The notes beneath the pieces are model-generated. The model was not told the origin of the DNA. It ran no database searches and saw only the letters and a program-made list of their open reading frames with translations. A stretch of 64,000 nt of DNA from Brockia lithotrophica (GTDB taxonomy: Bacteria; Bacillota; Bacilli; Thermicanales; DSM-22653), in contig NZ_RBIJ01000001.1 of the NCBI RefSeq assembly GCF_003633725.1, positions 255,934-319,933 of the forward strand, read 5' to 3'. This document shows positions 7,974-18,891 of the stretch, piece after piece; the stretch's first letter is position 1; each line of letters begins with the position of its first letter. A program made the position numbers and the translations under genes.

Positions 7974-9821
7974 TTGGCACGGGAATTGGAACGCGGCGAA
8001 GACGGGGCTCTCCCCCGAGAGAGAATCCGGAACTTCTCCATCATCGCCCACATCGACCACGGCAAGTCCACCCTCGCCGACCGGCTCATCGAGCGCACGG
8101 GGGCGCTTTCCGCGCGGGAGATGCGCGAACAGGTCCTCGACGTCCTCGAGCTCGAGCGCGAGCGGGGGATTACGATCAAGCTGAACACCGTGCGGCTTCT
8201 CTACACCGCGCGAAACGGCGAGACGTACGTCCTCAACCTCATCGATACGCCAGGGCACGTGGATTTCACGTACGAGGTGTCGCGTTCCCTCGCCGCCTGC
8301 GAGGGGGCGTTGCTCGTGGTTGACGCCACTCAGGGGGTTGAGGCGCAGACGTTGGCCAACGTCTACCTCGCCCTGGAGCACAACCTGGAGATCGTCCCGG
8401 TGCTCAACAAAATCGACCTGCCGAGCGCCGAGCCGGAGCGGGTGATGCGGGAGATCGAGGAGCGTATCGGCCTTCCCGCCGACGACGCCCTCCTCGTTTC
8501 GGCCAAGGAGGGGATCGGGATCGACGAACTGCTCGAGGCGATCGTCGAGCGCATCCCGCCTCCCCAAGGCGATCCTCGGGCTCCCCTTCGGGCGCTCATC
8601 TTCGACTCCTACTACGACAGCTACCGGGGGGCGGTGGCCTTTGTGCGCGTGTTCGACGGCGTCCTCCGGCCGGGCGACGAGATCCTCATGATGGCCACGG
8701 GGAAGCGCTACGAGGTGCAGGAGGTCGGCGTCCGCACGCCGCACCCGTTGGCGCAGGAAGCCCTCGGCCCGGGGGAGGTGGGGTACCTCGTGGCCAACAT
8801 CAAGGAAATCCGCGACATCCGCATCGGGGACACGATCACGCACGCCGCACGGCCAGCCGACCAGCCACTTCCTGGCTACCGCCCCGTGAAGCCCATGGTG
8901 TTTGCGGGGATCTTCCCCGTCGACCCGGACCGCTACGAAGACCTCAAGGATGCCTTGGAAAAACTCGCCCTCAACGACGCCGCCCTCGTCTTCGAACCGG
9001 AGACGAGCGCCGCACTGGGGTTCGGATTCCGCGCGGGCTTTCTGGGGCTCCTCCACATGGAGGTCGTGCAGGAGCGCCTCGAGCGCGAGTACGGCCTGGA
9101 GCTCATCATGACGGCGCCGAGCGTCGTCTACCACGTCTACCTGCGAAATGGGGAGCGGCTCGAGATCGACAACCCGGCGAAGTTTCCCGACGCCTCGAAG
9201 ATCGAGCACATCGAGGAACCGTACGTCAAGGCGCGGATCCTCGTCCCCGCGGAATACGTCGGCGCGGTCATGGATCTCGCGCAAAAGAAGCGCGGCGAGT
9301 TCGTCACCATGGAGTACCTCGACGAACGGCGCGTGGAGCTCACGTACGAGCTCCCGTTGGCGGAGATCATGTTTGACTTCTTCGACCTGCTCAAGTCGCG
9401 CACGCGCGGGTACGCCTCGTTGGACTACGAGTTTTCCGGATACCGCCGCTCGGAACTCGTCAAGCTCGACGTCCTCATCGCGGGGGAGCCGGTGGACGCC
9501 CTTTCCACGATCGTCCACCGCGACTTCGCCTACGAGCGCGGGCGAAAGCTCTGCGAGCGCCTGCGGGACATCATCCCCCGTCAGCTCTTCGAGGTACCCA
9601 TCCAGGCCGCCATCGGAACGCGGGTGATCGCCCGCGAGACGATCAAGCCGCTGCGCAAAAACGTGCTCGCCAAGTGTTATGGCGGCGACGTCTCCCGAAA
9701 GAAAAAGCTCCTGGAAAAGCAAAAGGAAGGAAAGAAGCGGCTCAAGGCCATCGGGCGGGTGGAAGTCCCGCAGGAAGCCTTCCTCGCCGTGCTCCGCGTG
9801 GGCGAGGACGAGGGAGAATGA
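7974..9821 (+). CDS. lepA: Elongation factor 4 (LepA)
   Basis: LepA is a ribosome-associated GTPase that acts in back-translocation and ribosome assembly under stress. The 615-residue protein has the G1 motif AHIDHGKST (~23-31), the DTPGH motif (~96), NKID (~150) and SAKEG (~180), followed by EF-G-like domains and the LepA-specific C-terminal domain with [18 protein letters not shown] 7974 is chosen because GGAGGGGG lies 6 bases upstream; an earlier in-frame TTG (7953) lacks a site. The stop overlaps the start of hemW, so the two genes are translationally coupled, as in other Bacillales. Confidence 0.97.
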   Translation: MARELERGEDGALPRERIRNFSIIAHIDHGKSTLADRLIERTGALSAREMREQVLDVLELERERGITIKLNTVRLLYTARNGETYVLNLIDTPGHVDFTYEVSRSLAACEGALLVVDATQGVEAQTLANVYLALEHNLEIVPVLNKIDLPSAEPERVMREIEERIGLPADDALLVSAKEGIGIDELLEAIVERIPPPQGDPRAPLRALIFDSYYDSYRGAVAFVRVFDGVLRPGDEILMMATGKRYEVQEVGVRTPHPLAQEALGPGEVGYLVANIKEIRDIRIGDTITHAARPADQPLPGYRPVKPMVFAGIFPVDPDRYEDLKDALEKLALNDAALVFEPETSAALGFGFRAGFLGLLHMEVVQERLEREYGLELIMTAPSVVYHVYLRNGERLEIDNPAKFPDASKIEHIEEPYVKARILVPAEYVGAVMDLAQKKRGEFVTMEYLDERRVELTYELPLAEIMFDFFDLLKSRTRGYASLDYEFSGYRRSELVKLDVLIAGEPVDALSTIVHRDFAYERGRKLCERLRDIIPRQLFEVPIQAAIGTRVIARETIKPLRKNVLAKCYGGDVSRKKKLLEKQKEGKKRLKAIGRVEVPQEAFLAVLRVGEDEGE

Positions 9822-11038
9822 CAAGGGCGAACGGATCGTCTGGGGAAGGAGGGGTGCCCTTCGTCCACCCGGAGCCCGCCCGCGCCCTCTACATCCACCT
9901 TCCCTTTTGCCGCGCGCGTTGCGCGTTTTGCGACTTCCCCGTCGTAGCCGGGAAGACGGAGCACCTGCACGGGCCTTACGTGGACGCCCTCCTGCGGGAA
10001 CTCGAACTCCTCTTTTCCTACTTTCCTCCGGATCCATCGCACCCGCTCCGCACCCTGTACGTCGGCGGAGGGACGCCGTCTTTCCTCGCACGGGCGGAAT
10101 GGGAGCGCCTGGCGGCGGGGATCGAACGCGTTCTCCCGGGGGGGATTGCGTCCCTCGAAGAGTGGACGGTGGAGCTCAACCCGGAAGACGCCGATCCCGA
10201 GCTCCTCCGCATGCTTCGCGCATTTGGCGTAACCCGCGTGAGCATAGGGGTGCAGTCCTTCGACGATGCCCTCCTCGCCGCGCTCGGACGCGTCCACGAT
10301 GCCGCCCGTGCGGTACACGCCGTAGAACTCGCCGCCGATTTGGGGTTTCCCCACGTATCCGTCGACCTCATGTACGGCCTTCCGTCCCAGACGGTCTCCG
10401 CCTGGCTGCGCGATGTCGAGCGGGCCCTCGAGCTTCCCGTCGACCACGTTTCCGCCTACGCCCTGGGCGTAGAGCCGGGGACGCGCCTCTTTGGCGAACT
10501 GCGCCGGGGACGCATCGCCTTGCCGGAGGACGACGCGGTGGCGGAAATGTACGAGCGCTTTGTGGAGCGCGCGGCGGCTCGGGGGTTTCGCCGCTACGAG
10601 GTGAGCAACTTCGCCCGCCCCGGCGGCGAGTCGCGGCACAACCTCGCGTACTGGCGCTACGAGCCGTACTACGCCGTGGGCTTGGGGGCCCACGGCTTTC
10701 TCCGGGGCATTCGAACGGCGAATACGCGGCACCTCCAGACCTACCTCCGCCGTTTGGTTCCTGGTCCCCGTGCGGACCTTCCGTGGGCCGAAGTGCGGGC
10801 ACTTTCTCGGGCTGAAGCGATGGGAGAATTTGCCTTTCTCGGCTTCCGCCTCGCGGAGGGCGTGGATCTGGCGCGGTTTCGGCGCCTCTTCGGCGTTTCG
10901 TTTTTCGACGTGTTTGCACTGACGTTCGACCGCCTCTTCGCGGCGGGAATCCTAACCGTAGACGGCGGTCGCGCGTACGTACGGGAAAGGTGGGTGTACG
11001 TGCAAAACAGCTTCCTCTCGGAGTTCCTCCTCGCGTAG
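9818..11038 (+). CDS. hemW: HemW, radical SAM heme chaperone (coproporphyrinogen oxidase-like)
   Basis: A 406-residue radical SAM protein. The iron-sulfur motif CRARCAFC gives cysteines 31, 35 and 38; YVGGGTPS (~83) and [10 protein letters not shown] (~144) are standard for the HemN/HemW group. The HemN-specific N-terminal extension and extra cysteine are absent, so it is more likely the heme-binding chaperone HemW than a true anaerobic coproporphyrinogen dehydrogenase. The ATG at 9818 overlaps the lepA stop by 4 bases and is preceded by GAGGGAGA. The lepA-hemW-hrcA order is conserved in Bacillota. Confidence 0.92.
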   Translation: MTRANGSSGEGGVPFVHPEPARALYIHLPFCRARCAFCDFPVVAGKTEHLHGPYVDALLRELELLFSYFPPDPSHPLRTLYVGGGTPSFLARAEWERLAAGIERVLPGGIASLEEWTVELNPEDADPELLRMLRAFGVTRVSIGVQSFDDALLAALGRVHDAARAVHAVELAADLGFPHVSVDLMYGLPSQTVSAWLRDVERALELPVDHVSAYALGVEPGTRLFGELRRGRIALPEDDAVAEMYERFVERAAARGFRRYEVSNFARPGGESRHNLAYWRYEPYYAVGLGAHGFLRGIRTANTRHLQTYLRRLVPGPRADLPWAEVRALSRAEAMGEFAFLGFRLAEGVDLARFRRLFGVSFFDVFALTFDRLFAAGILTVDGGRAYVRERWVYVQNSFLSEFLLA

Positions 11039-11053
11039 CCCCCTGCGCCTTCG

Positions 11054-11083
11054 TTGACAGGAGCTCGTCGTGGCTGGTATTCT
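11054..11083 (+). promoter_or_regulatory. Promoter of the hrcA-grpE-dnaK-dnaJ operon
   Basis: TTGACA (11054-11059), an 18-base spacer and TATTCT (11078-11083). The CIRCE operator begins 11 bases after the -10 box, the usual arrangement for class I heat-shock operons. Confidence 0.8.
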
Positions 11084-11094
11084 AACCTTTGGGA

Positions 11095-11121
11095 TTAGCA
11101 CTCTTTCCCTTTGAGTGCTAA
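11095..11121 (+). promoter_or_regulatory. CIRCE operator (HrcA binding site)
   Basis: TTAGCACTC, a 9-base spacer (TTTCCCTTT), then GAGTGCTAA: a perfect match to the CIRCE inverted repeat. HrcA bound here represses the operon until heat or unfolded protein ties up GroEL. Confidence 0.98.
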
Positions 11122-11224
11122 TATGGACGCGAGAGGGAGTCGGCCGTACGGCCGCAGGAGGATTTCGCGACACGAAACGGCCGCCCGGGCGTACGCCGGG
11201 ATTGCACGGGAGGGGGTGGTTCCC

Positions 11225-12352
11225 GTGGAGCTGCTCAACGAGCGTCAGGAGGCCATCCTTCGGGCCGTGGTGGAGCTTCACGTGCGCTTTGCGGAGCCGG
11301 TCGGTTCGCGGACGATCGCCAAGCTCGCGGGAATCCCCCTGAGCCCGGCGACGATCCGCAACGAAATGGCCGACCTGGAAGAGATGGGCTACCTCGAACA
11401 GCCGCACACGTCCGCAGGGAGGATCCCGTCGGAAAAGGGCTACCGGTACTACGTCGACCACATCCTCCCGGCGGTGGAGGAGGCCTTTTCCGTAGACGAG
11501 GGAGTTCTCGAGCGCCTGCTCCGCCTCCCGTACGAAGAAGCGGAACGCGCTTTGCGCGAGGCGGCGGAGGTGCTCGCGGCGCTCACGGACTACGCGGTCG
11601 TGGCCCTCGGCCCGGACGTAGACGAGGCGAAACTCTACCACCTGGAATTCATTCCCTTGGAGGGGAACCGCATCGTCGCGATCCTCGTGACGGAGGACGG
11701 CCGCGTCTTCCACCGCACGTCCCTCCTCCCCGAGGGCGTGCCGCGGGACGTCGTAGAGGACTTCGTGCGCACGGCGGCGCGCCACCTGCGGGGGAAGGAC
11801 CTGCGCCACGTACCGCCGGCAATCTACGCGGAGCTGGCAGAAGCTCTCGCCCGCAACGCCGAGGCTCGGGAACGTGCGGCGGAGTTTCTCCGGAGGATTT
11901 TCGACCTTCCTTCGGCGTCTCCGGTCCACCTCGAAGGGACGACCCGCCTCCTCGCCCACCCGGAATTTCGGAGTGTAGAGGCCGTTCGCGAGTTCCTCGG
12001 GCTCATCGAACGGGAGGAGCTCCTCCGGAGCCTCCTCGAACCTCCGGCTCCGGGGATCGTCGTGCGCATCGGCGGAGAAAACGAGTTCCGCGAGGCGCGG
12101 CGCTACGCGATCGTCTCGGCGGCCCTCGTCGAAGGGGGGACGCGGCTGGGGACGATCGGCGTGATCGGCCCCGTACGCATGGAGTACGGACGCGTCCTCG
12201 CGCTCCTCAACACCCTCCTCGGTTTCTTCTTCGAGCGGGGCCGCGAGGGGGAGGCCGGACTCGAAACGCGGGCAAAGGCCGAGGGAGACGTGCGGCACCT
12301 CGCCGCACGGGAGAGCTCGGAGGGCGAATCGGAAGCACAAAGGGCGAGGTGA
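11225..12352 (+). CDS. hrcA: Heat-inducible transcription repressor HrcA
   Basis: HrcA binds CIRCE and represses class I chaperone genes; GroE keeps it active. The 375-residue protein starts with the winged-helix domain (NERQEAILRAVVELHVRF, then PVGSRTIAKLAGIPLSPATIRNEM, recognition helix ~35-50), followed by TSAGRIPSEKGYRYYVD and a GAF-like dimerisation core. The C-terminal ~30 residues are a charged extension beyond the usual ~345. GTG 11225 follows GGAGGGGG by 8 bases and gives the conventional HrcA amino end; longer frames would run back into CIRCE. It is the first gene of the operon and so is autoregulated. Confidence 0.95.
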   Translation: MELLNERQEAILRAVVELHVRFAEPVGSRTIAKLAGIPLSPATIRNEMADLEEMGYLEQPHTSAGRIPSEKGYRYYVDHILPAVEEAFSVDEGVLERLLRLPYEEAERALREAAEVLAALTDYAVVALGPDVDEAKLYHLEFIPLEGNRIVAILVTEDGRVFHRTSLLPEGVPRDVVEDFVRTAARHLRGKDLRHVPPAIYAELAEALARNAEARERAAEFLRRIFDLPSASPVHLEGTTRLLAHPEFRSVEAVREFLGLIEREELLRSLLEPPAPGIVVRIGGENEFREARRYAIVSAALVEGGTRLGTIGVIGPVRMEYGRVLALLNTLLGFFFERGREGEAGLETRAKAEGDVRHLAARESSEGESEAQRAR

Positions 12353-12358
12353 GAGGAC

Positions 12359-13081
12359 GTGCGCGGTGAGGATGCGGAACGCGAAACCTTAGGCGAAGGC
12401 CCGGAGACGGGCGGGCAAGACGGCGCTCCGGAGGCGCCGTCTTTTCCGGGTAAAGAGCCGGGCGACGGCTTTGCGCCTGCGGAGGAAGCTGCCCCGTGCG
12501 AGGAGAAGCTCAAAGACCTCACGGCGCAGCTCGAGGCGTGCGAGGCGTCCCTTTCTTCGCTCGAAGGGCGGTTGAGGGAGCTCCAAGACGCCTACCTCCG
12601 CACCCGCGCCGATTTCGACAACTACCGCAAGCGCGTCCGGCGCGAACGGGAAGAGCTCGTAGCCTACCGTGCGTGGGACCTCGCGGAGCGGCTTCTCCCC
12701 ATCCTCGACGACTTCGAGCGGGCACTTGCGGCGGAACGGGAGTTCGCCCCTCCGGGAGGCGCGGCCGCCGACGAGGCGATCGCCCGCTTCAGGAGCTTCG
12801 TCGAAGGGGTGGAGATGATCTACCGCCGCCTCCTTGGGGCCTTGGCCGAAGAGGGGATTTCCCCCTTCGGAGCCGTAGGTGACCCCTTCGATCCCCACCT
12901 GCACGAGGCGATGCTTCGGGTAGAAACCGCAGACGTTCCGCCGGGGAGTTTGGTGCAGGTTTATGCGAAGGGGTATACCTACAAGGAAAAGCTCCTACGC
13001 CCGGCACGCGTAGCAGTGTCCGCACCTCCGGAGGCGGAGGCCCCGGAGGGCGGGAAAGACGACGCCGACGTGCAGACGTAG
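12359..13081 (+). CDS. grpE: Nucleotide exchange factor GrpE
   Basis: GrpE releases ADP from DnaK in the chaperone cycle. In this 240-residue protein the first ~55 residues are acidic and disordered, followed by a long coiled coil ([19 protein letters not shown] through [15 protein letters not shown]) and the C-terminal beta domain with FDPHLHEAM (~177) and [19 protein letters not shown]. It starts at GTG 12359, 6 bases after the hrcA stop. The acidic tails at both ends are longer than usual, a trend seen in several proteins of this genome. Confidence 0.95.
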   Translation: MRGEDAERETLGEGPETGGQDGAPEAPSFPGKEPGDGFAPAEEAAPCEEKLKDLTAQLEACEASLSSLEGRLRELQDAYLRTRADFDNYRKRVRREREELVAYRAWDLAERLLPILDDFERALAAEREFAPPGGAAADEAIARFRSFVEGVEMIYRRLLGALAEEGISPFGAVGDPFDPHLHEAMLRVETADVPPGSLVQVYAKGYTYKEKLLRPARVAVSAPPEAEAPEGGKDDADVQT

Positions 13082-13140
13082 GGCGGGTGCACCGAAATCC
13101 GCAGGTGACGCAGAGACTTCGTCCGGAAGGGGGAATCCGC

Positions 13141-14973
13141 ATGGGCAAGGTCGTAGGCATCGATTTGGGTACGACGAACTCCGTAATCGCCTACTTGGAA
13201 AACGGAGAACCCGTGATCATTCCCAACAGCGAGGGATCGCGTACGACGCCTTCCGTCGTGGCCTTTAAACCCGACGGCGAGCGCCTCGTGGGCGAGGCGG
13301 CCAAGCGGCAGGCCGTCCTCAATCCCGAGCGTACGGTGATCTCCATTAAGCGGCACATGGGGACGAACTACCGGGTCAAGATCGACGACAAGGAATACAC
13401 GCCCCAGGAGATCTCGGCGATGATCCTCATGAAGCTCAAGGCGGATGCCGAGGCGTACCTGGGCGAGCCGGTGACGCAGGCGGTGATCACCGTCCCCGCC
13501 TACTTTTCCGACGCCCAACGTCAGGCGACGAAGGATGCCGGACGCATCGCCGGCCTTGAGGTGCTCCGGATCATCAACGAACCTACTGCGGCCGCCTTGG
13601 CTTACGGCCTGGACAAAGAAGAAGAACAGACGATCCTCGTGTACGACTTGGGCGGAGGGACGTTCGACGTCTCGATTCTCGAGATCGGCGACGGGGTGAT
13701 CGAGGTCAAGGCCACGGCAGGGAACAACCGCCTAGGCGGAGACGACTTCGACCAGGCGATCGTCGACTACCTCATCGCCGAATTCCGTCGCGATACGGGG
13801 ATCGACCTCTCGCAAGACCGTATGGCGCTTCAGCGCCTGCGCGAGGCGGCAGAAAAGGCCAAGAAGGAGCTCTCCACCTCTCTCTCCACGACGATCAGCC
13901 TGCCGTTCATCGCCGCGGACGCCACCGGTCCCAAGCACCTGGAGATGACGCTCACGCGGGCGAAGTTCGAAGAGCTCACCCGCCACCTCGTGGAGAAGAC
14001 CCTCGGACCCGTACGCCAGGCGCTCGAGGACGCCAAGCTTCGCCCGGAGGACATCGACAAGGTGATCCTCGTCGGCGGTTCGACGCGCATGCCGCAGGTG
14101 CAGGAGGCCGTCCGCAACTTCCTCGGCAAGGAACCCTTCCGGGGGATCAACCCGGATGAGGTCGTGGCCATGGGTGCGGCGATCCAGGCGGGAGTCCTCG
14201 CCGGTGAGGTCAAGGACGTCGTCCTCTTGGACGTGACGCCCCTGTCTTTGGGCATCGAAACGCTTGGGGGCGTGTTCACCAAGATCATCGAGCGCAACAC
14301 GACGATCCCCACGCGGAAGTCGCAGATCTTCACCACGGCGGCGGACAACCAGACGCAGGTGGAAATCCACGTCCTTCAGGGCGAACGCCCCATGGCCAAG
14401 GACAACATCTCCCTCGGCCGCTTCATCCTGGACGGGATCCCTCCGGCGCCGCGCGGAGTTCCCAAGATTGAGGTCACCTTCGACATCGACGCGAACGGCA
14501 TCGTGAACGTCTCGGCGAAGGACCTCGCGACGGGGAAGGAGCAGCGGATCATCGTTCAGCCGTCGAGCGGCCTTTCGGAGGCGGACATCGAGCGCATGAT
14601 CCGCGAGGCGGAGAAGTACCGCGAAGAAGACGAGAAACTCCGCAAGAAGATCGAGGCACGCAACGAGGCGGACGCCGCCGTCTACACGGCGGAAAAGACG
14701 CTCCGCGACTTGGGCGACAAGGTCACCGCGGACGAGAAGCGGCGCGTGGAAGAGGCGATCGAGCGCGTGCGCAAGGCGCTGGAAAAGGACGACGTCGAAG
14801 AAATCCGCACCGCCAAAGACGACCTCTTGCGCGCGGTAGGGGAAATTTCCGTGCGCCTGTACGGTCAGGCGACGGGCGACGGCTCCGCGGGGGCTTCCTT
14901 CGGCGGGGCGGGCGACGCGGGGAAGCGCGTCGTCGACGCGGACTACGAAGAGCCCAAGGGGAAGGAAGCGTAA
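13141..14973 (+). CDS. dnaK: Chaperone DnaK (Hsp70)
   Basis: ATP-dependent Hsp70 chaperone, 610 residues. The phosphate-binding motif IDLGTTNS (~7-14), the linker region [17 protein letters not shown] (~360-376), the substrate-binding beta domain and the alpha lid are all present. The C-terminus ends [13 protein letters not shown] after a glycine-rich stretch, close to the typical DxDYEEV ending. ATG 13141 has GGAAGGGGG ~8 bases upstream; the in-frame codons before it do not fit the family. It lies 59 bases after grpE in the HrcA-controlled operon. Confidence 0.98.
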   Translation: MGKVVGIDLGTTNSVIAYLENGEPVIIPNSEGSRTTPSVVAFKPDGERLVGEAAKRQAVLNPERTVISIKRHMGTNYRVKIDDKEYTPQEISAMILMKLKADAEAYLGEPVTQAVITVPAYFSDAQRQATKDAGRIAGLEVLRIINEPTAAALAYGLDKEEEQTILVYDLGGGTFDVSILEIGDGVIEVKATAGNNRLGGDDFDQAIVDYLIAEFRRDTGIDLSQDRMALQRLREAAEKAKKELSTSLSTTISLPFIAADATGPKHLEMTLTRAKFEELTRHLVEKTLGPVRQALEDAKLRPEDIDKVILVGGSTRMPQVQEAVRNFLGKEPFRGINPDEVVAMGAAIQAGVLAGEVKDVVLLDVTPLSLGIETLGGVFTKIIERNTTIPTRKSQIFTTAADNQTQVEIHVLQGERPMAKDNISLGRFILDGIPPAPRGVPKIEVTFDIDANGIVNVSAKDLATGKEQRIIVQPSSGLSEADIERMIREAEKYREEDEKLRKKIEARNEADAAVYTAEKTLRDLGDKVTADEKRRVEEAIERVRKALEKDDVEEIRTAKDDLLRAVGEISVRLYGQATGDGSAGASFGGAGDAGKRVVDADYEEPKGKEA

Positions 14974-15053
14974 AAGCGGCAGGCTCCCGGCGTCGTACGG
15001 CCTGCCGCCGGTTCCGCCCGACCGCGTAGGCCGCGGAGGGAGGTGGTCGGCCG

Positions 15054-16370
15054 GTGAAACGCGACTACTACGAAGTGCTCGGAGTTTCGCGGGACGCGTC
15101 TTTCGAAGAGATCAAAAAGGCGTACCGCCGCCTCGCCCGGCAGTACCACCCGGACGTGAATAAGTCTCCCGACGCGGCGGAGAAGTTCAAGGAAATTCAG
15201 GAAGCCTACGAGGTCTTGAGCGACGCGGAAAAGCGCGCGCTCTACGACCGGTACGGCCACGCCGCCTTCGACCCTGCGGCCCAGGCCCAAGCGTCCGGAT
15301 CGGGCGGCTTCGAAGGGTTCGGCCGACGCGCGGAAGACCCGTTTTTCGGCTTCGGCGGGTTCGAGGACCTCTTCGACCTGTTTTTCGGCGGGCGTCCCCG
15401 GGAGGGGGCGATCCCCGAGCGGGGCGAGGACATCCACGTCACGGTGACCATAGACCTCGAAGACGCGTACTTCGGGCGTACGGTGGAGGTTCCCGTCACG
15501 CGCCTCGGCGTCTGCAAGGCGTGCGGCGGTACGGGGGCGAGGCCCGGTTCGTCGGCGGAGGTTTGTCCGACGTGCCGCGGTACGGGATTCGTCGAACACA
15601 CACAACGCACGGTGTTCGGCAGGATCACGCGCCGGGAGGTATGCCCGACGTGCGGCGGTACGGGCCGCATCGTCCGCGATCCATGCCCCGTATGCCGGGG
15701 GACGGGCGTGGTTCGGGAGACGGTGCGCCTGAACGTCCGCGTGCCCCGGGGGATCGACGAGGATACTCCCGTGCGTCTGCGGGAACAGGGGCACGCGGGC
15801 CCCTTCGGCCGGCCTCCGGGCGACCTGTACGTGACGTTTCGCTTTCGCCCGCACCCGCGCTTTCGGCGCGAGGGTGCCGATCTGTACACGCGCCTCGAAC
15901 TCAACTTCGCCCAGGCGGCGTTGGGAGGGACCGTGGAGGTCCCCACGTTCGAAGGGCCCGTGCGCCTCAAAATCCCCCCGGGAACGCAGACGGGAACGGT
16001 CTTCCGCCTTCGCGGCAAGGGATTCCCGCGGTTGGGTGGAGACGGCCAGGGGGACCTGCACGTAGAGACGGTCGTCGTGACGCCGACGCGGCTTACGGAG
16101 CGGCAAAAGGAACTCCTAAGAGAGGCCTTCGGGTATTCGGAAGAGGAGCGGCCGCAGGAAGCCGAGGAAGGCGAAAGGCGGGGAACGCGCGCGCGGGGAG
16201 AGGCGCGGTCCCGGCGCGAAGCCGAAGACGGAGGAGCTCCTTCGGAAGCCGACGAAGGCGGGCGGCCGTCGGGGGAGTCCCCGGACGGTAGGTCGGGCGC
16301 GGGGCGCCGGCGGGAAAAGAAAGACTGGTTCCGCCGCATGCGCGACGCCTTTTGGGGGGAAGAAGGGTGA
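15054..16370 (+). CDS. dnaJ: Chaperone DnaJ (Hsp40) with expanded C-terminal linker
   Basis: DnaJ delivers substrate to DnaK and stimulates its ATPase. The 438-residue protein has a J domain with HPD at 32-34, a G/F-rich region, four zinc motifs ([32 protein letters not shown]) and two beta-barrel domains. It is about 60 residues longer than usual because of a charged, low-complexity linker (~365-420) before the conserved final helix ([13 protein letters not shown], equivalent to the KVKDAF end of other Gram-positive DnaJ). GTG 15054 follows GGAGGGAGGTGG. A 9-bp hairpin without a T tract (14976-15008) lies between dnaK and dnaJ and could affect relative expression. Confidence 0.96.
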   Translation: MKRDYYEVLGVSRDASFEEIKKAYRRLARQYHPDVNKSPDAAEKFKEIQEAYEVLSDAEKRALYDRYGHAAFDPAAQAQASGSGGFEGFGRRAEDPFFGFGGFEDLFDLFFGGRPREGAIPERGEDIHVTVTIDLEDAYFGRTVEVPVTRLGVCKACGGTGARPGSSAEVCPTCRGTGFVEHTQRTVFGRITRREVCPTCGGTGRIVRDPCPVCRGTGVVRETVRLNVRVPRGIDEDTPVRLREQGHAGPFGRPPGDLYVTFRFRPHPRFRREGADLYTRLELNFAQAALGGTVEVPTFEGPVRLKIPPGTQTGTVFRLRGKGFPRLGGDGQGDLHVETVVVTPTRLTERQKELLREAFGYSEEERPQEAEEGERRGTRARGEARSRREAEDGGAPSEADEGGRPSGESPDGRSGAGRRREKKDWFRRMRDAFWGEEG

Positions 16371-17338
16371 GCGAAGGCCGCGCGTCGTTTTGGTGGGAGG
16401 TGTGCGTCCTCACGCGTGAGGCGGCATGGGAAGCGGTGTCTGAGGCGCTTCGTTCCGCCGGAGCGGACGGGGTGCGGGCAGAGGCGGTTCCGGAAGGCGG
16501 GGACGCGCTGCGCGTCTGCGCGTACGTCCTCCCCCACGGACGGGAAGGGGAGGGGGGTGGCGCCTTTTCGGCGTTTCTCGCCGACGTCCGGGCGGGGCTC
16601 GAACGAATCGCGCGCGTCTTTGCCGAACTCGGCCTCGACGCCGGGCCCTTGGACGTGTCCTCGCGCGAGGTGCGTGAGGAGGACTGGGCCGAGGCGTGGA
16701 AGGCCTTTTTCGTGCCGCTCTTTCTCGGGGAGACCTTCGTCGTCGTCCCGCCCTGGCGCGAAGTTCCTCCGGAGGCGGAGGGACGCCGCGTGCTCCGCAT
16801 CGATCCCGGAATGGCGTTCGGGACTGGCCACCACCCGAGCACGGCCCTCGCCGTGGAACTCCTCGAGGCGGCGCGCGTCTCCGGCGCCCGCGTCCTCGAC
16901 GTAGGGACAGGTTCGGGAATCCTCGCCCTCGCCGCCTGTGCCCTCGGCGCGCGGGAGGTTCTCGCGGTGGACGTCGATCCCCTCGCCGTACGCGTCGCCT
17001 GGGAAAACGTCGCGGCGGCGGGCGTTTCCGACTGCGTGCGCGTCGTGGAGGGCGACCTCCTGCACCCGGCCCGGGAGGCGGTGAAGGCGGGCGCCCCTCC
17101 GTTCGACCTCCTCCTCGCCAACCTCCTTCTCGAGCCGATCCTCCGGCTCCTTCCCGAGGCTCCCGAAGTTCTCTCACCGGAGGGGTCCCTCGTCCTCTCC
17201 GGCGTCTTGCGATCCGAACGCGATCCGCTGGAAGCCGCGCTCGCCGCGTCCGGTTTTGCCGTCCGCGCCGTGCGCGAGCGGGAAGGGTGGGTGGGGATCC
17301 TTGCCGCGCGCGCGTCAGCGCTACGTCCTCTCCCCTGA
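16367..17338 (+). CDS. prmA: Ribosomal protein L11 methyltransferase PrmA
   Basis: PrmA trimethylates amino groups of ribosomal protein L11. The 323-residue protein has an N-terminal substrate-recognition domain with [11 protein letters not shown] (~104), the approach motif [12 protein letters not shown] (~145), the SAM-binding [13 protein letters not shown] (~178) and the catalytic NLLLEPI region (~244, where the family has N-[IL]-[LV]). GTG 16367 overlaps the dnaJ stop by 4 bases, so translation is coupled. The order dnaJ-prmA-rsmE is a Bacillota hallmark. The first ~10 residues may be trimmed if a later start is used. Confidence 0.94.
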   Translation: MSEGRASFWWEVCVLTREAAWEAVSEALRSAGADGVRAEAVPEGGDALRVCAYVLPHGREGEGGGAFSAFLADVRAGLERIARVFAELGLDAGPLDVSSREVREEDWAEAWKAFFVPLFLGETFVVVPPWREVPPEAEGRRVLRIDPGMAFGTGHHPSTALAVELLEAARVSGARVLDVGTGSGILALAACALGAREVLAVDVDPLAVRVAWENVAAAGVSDCVRVVEGDLLHPAREAVKAGAPPFDLLLANLLLEPILRLLPEAPEVLSPEGSLVLSGVLRSERDPLEAALAASGFAVRAVREREGWVGILAARASALRPLP

Positions 17339-18131
17339 ACGCCTCGAGGGCGTAGATCGGGGGTCGACGATCCGACTTCCGGAGGAGGCCGCACACCACG
17401 TCGCCCGCGTCGTCCGCCTGCGGGAAGGCGAACTCATCGCGGTGACAGATGGCGGTGGACGTTCCTTCCTCGTCCGCCTGCGGCGCGTGGACGCCCGTGC
17501 GGTGGAGGGGGAGGTTCTCGGTCCCGAATACCCGGAAGGGGACGGGCGGGATCCCGAAGCGTCCGTCGCCGTAGACCTCGCCTTTGCCCTCCTCAAGGGC
17601 GACCGATCCGAAACCGTCCTCGCCCTGGCCACAGAGATCGGCGTGCGGCGCTACCGCCCCTTTCTTTCGACGCGCACCGTGGTCCGTCCGGAGGGAGAGG
17701 CCCGCCGCAGGCGGGAAGAGCGCTTCCGCGCCGTCGTGCGTGAGGCGGTTGAGCTCTCCGGACGCACGCACCTCCCGCCGGTGGAGCCGATCGCGTCCTT
17801 TGCGGATGTGCTCGCCTCTTTCCCCTCGTACGCCGCAGTCTTCGTACCCTACGAGCTTGCGGCGGCGGCCCACGGGGGTGTGTACCCCCACCTCCTCGAG
17901 GTCTACCGCGCACTTCCCCCGAGGGCGTTTCGCGGTCCCCTCCTGCTCGTAGTCGGTCCGGAAGGGGGCTTTGCGCCGGAGGAGGCGGAGGCGGCGCAAC
18001 ACGCCGGCGCACACCTCGTCTCCCTCGGCCCCAGGATCCTTCGGGCCGAAACGGCTGCCGTGTACGCCGTCTCCCTCCTTCTGGGCGAGGAAGCCTTTCT
18101 TTCCGCGAGACCTTCGGGGGGAGTTTCGTGA
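17301..18131 (+). CDS. rsmE: 16S rRNA m3U1498 methyltransferase RsmE
   Basis: RsmE methylates N3 of uridine 1498 in 16S rRNA. The 276-residue protein has an N-terminal PUA-like domain ([22 protein letters not shown]) and a C-terminal SPOUT knot with VGPEGGFAPEEAE (~212) and LGPRILRAETAAVYA (~235), which form the SAM pocket. No ATG or GTG fits the family start; TTG 17301 gives [12 protein letters not shown], has GGTGGGG ~5 bases upstream and overlaps prmA by 38 bases. It is the last gene of the heat-shock transcript; no clear terminator follows. Confidence 0.93.
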   Translation: MPRARQRYVLSPERLEGVDRGSTIRLPEEAAHHVARVVRLREGELIAVTDGGGRSFLVRLRRVDARAVEGEVLGPEYPEGDGRDPEASVAVDLAFALLKGDRSETVLALATEIGVRRYRPFLSTRTVVRPEGEARRRREERFRAVVREAVELSGRTHLPPVEPIASFADVLASFPSYAAVFVPYELAAAAHGGVYPHLLEVYRALPPRAFRGPLLLVVGPEGGFAPEEAEAAQHAGAHLVSLGPRILRAETAAVYAVSLLLGEEAFLSARPSGGVS

Positions 18132-18221
18132 GTTTTCTTTTCTCCCGGGATTTGGTACTTTGGTACAAGAGGAAAAAGACCGCGGGCAAGGGCGTTACCG
18201 GCCCCGTGGGGAGGGAAGTAG

Positions 18222-18776
18222 ATGCTCACCGCACTCCTCGTGCTCCTCGCGATCGTGCTTTTCGTCGGCCTGTACGCCGCGGGCGTTTACAACGGGCTCG
18301 TCCGCTACCGCAACTGGATCCAGGAATCCTGGGCGCAGATCGACGTTCAGCTCAAGCGCCGACACGATTTGATCCCGAACCTCGTCGAGACGGTCAAGGG
18401 GTACATGAAGTACGAGCAGGAGACGTTGGAAAAGGTCATCGCCATGCGCAACCGCCTCGTCGCAGGATCGCCGGAGGAGCGGATGGAGGCGGACAACCAA
18501 CTCACGGGGGCGCTGCGGCAGCTCTTCGCCCTCGCGGAAAACTATCCGGACCTCAAGGCAAACGAGAACTTCCTCCGCCTGCAGGAGGAGCTCACGACGA
18601 CGGAAAACAAGATCGCCTACGCCCGGCAGCTGTACAACAAGACGGTGGCCGAGTACAACATTCGCCGCGAGACGTTTCCCGCCAACCTCTTTGCGGGCAT
18701 GTTTGGGTTTGCGCGTGTGGAGCCCCTGAGCATTCCGGAGGGGGAACGGGAGGCGCCGCAGGTTCGGTTCGACTGA
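18222..18776 (+). CDS. lemA: LemA family membrane protein
   Basis: A 184-residue protein with one N-terminal membrane segment (~4-22), the LemA signature YNGLVRYRNWIQESWAQIDV and RRHDLIPNLVETVKGY (~44-59), then a long helical domain predicted to lie outside the membrane. LemA proteins are widespread but their biochemical role is unknown; they are often next to HtpX or other M48 proteases, as here. ATG 18222 follows GGGGAGGG. An exact 8-bp tandem repeat (TTTGGTAC twice, 18151-18166) lies in the upstream gap. Confidence 0.93.
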   Translation: MLTALLVLLAIVLFVGLYAAGVYNGLVRYRNWIQESWAQIDVQLKRRHDLIPNLVETVKGYMKYEQETLEKVIAMRNRLVAGSPEERMEADNQLTGALRQLFALAENYPDLKANENFLRLQEELTTTENKIAYARQLYNKTVAEYNIRRETFPANLFAGMFGFARVEPLSIPEGEREAPQVRFD

Positions 18777-18891
18777 CGGCTCCCGCCGGCCTTCCGCACG
18801 AGGCACTCCGGTCGGCGAGGGGCTCTTTGGAAGCTGCGGACGGCAGGACGCAGCGGGCGTTTGTCCGCGACCCGGGTGGGAGAGGATTTCC

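Noticed and set aside
7623-10091. An 822-codon open frame on the minus strand, antisense to lepA
   Set aside because: It runs through lepA with low-complexity Arg/Gly/Glu-rich translation. High GC suppresses stops in antisense frames.
18151-18166. TTTGGTAC repeated twice upstream of lemA
   Set aside because: An exact 8-bp tandem repeat, but it lies in a non-coding gap with no clear promoter spacing; probably chance.
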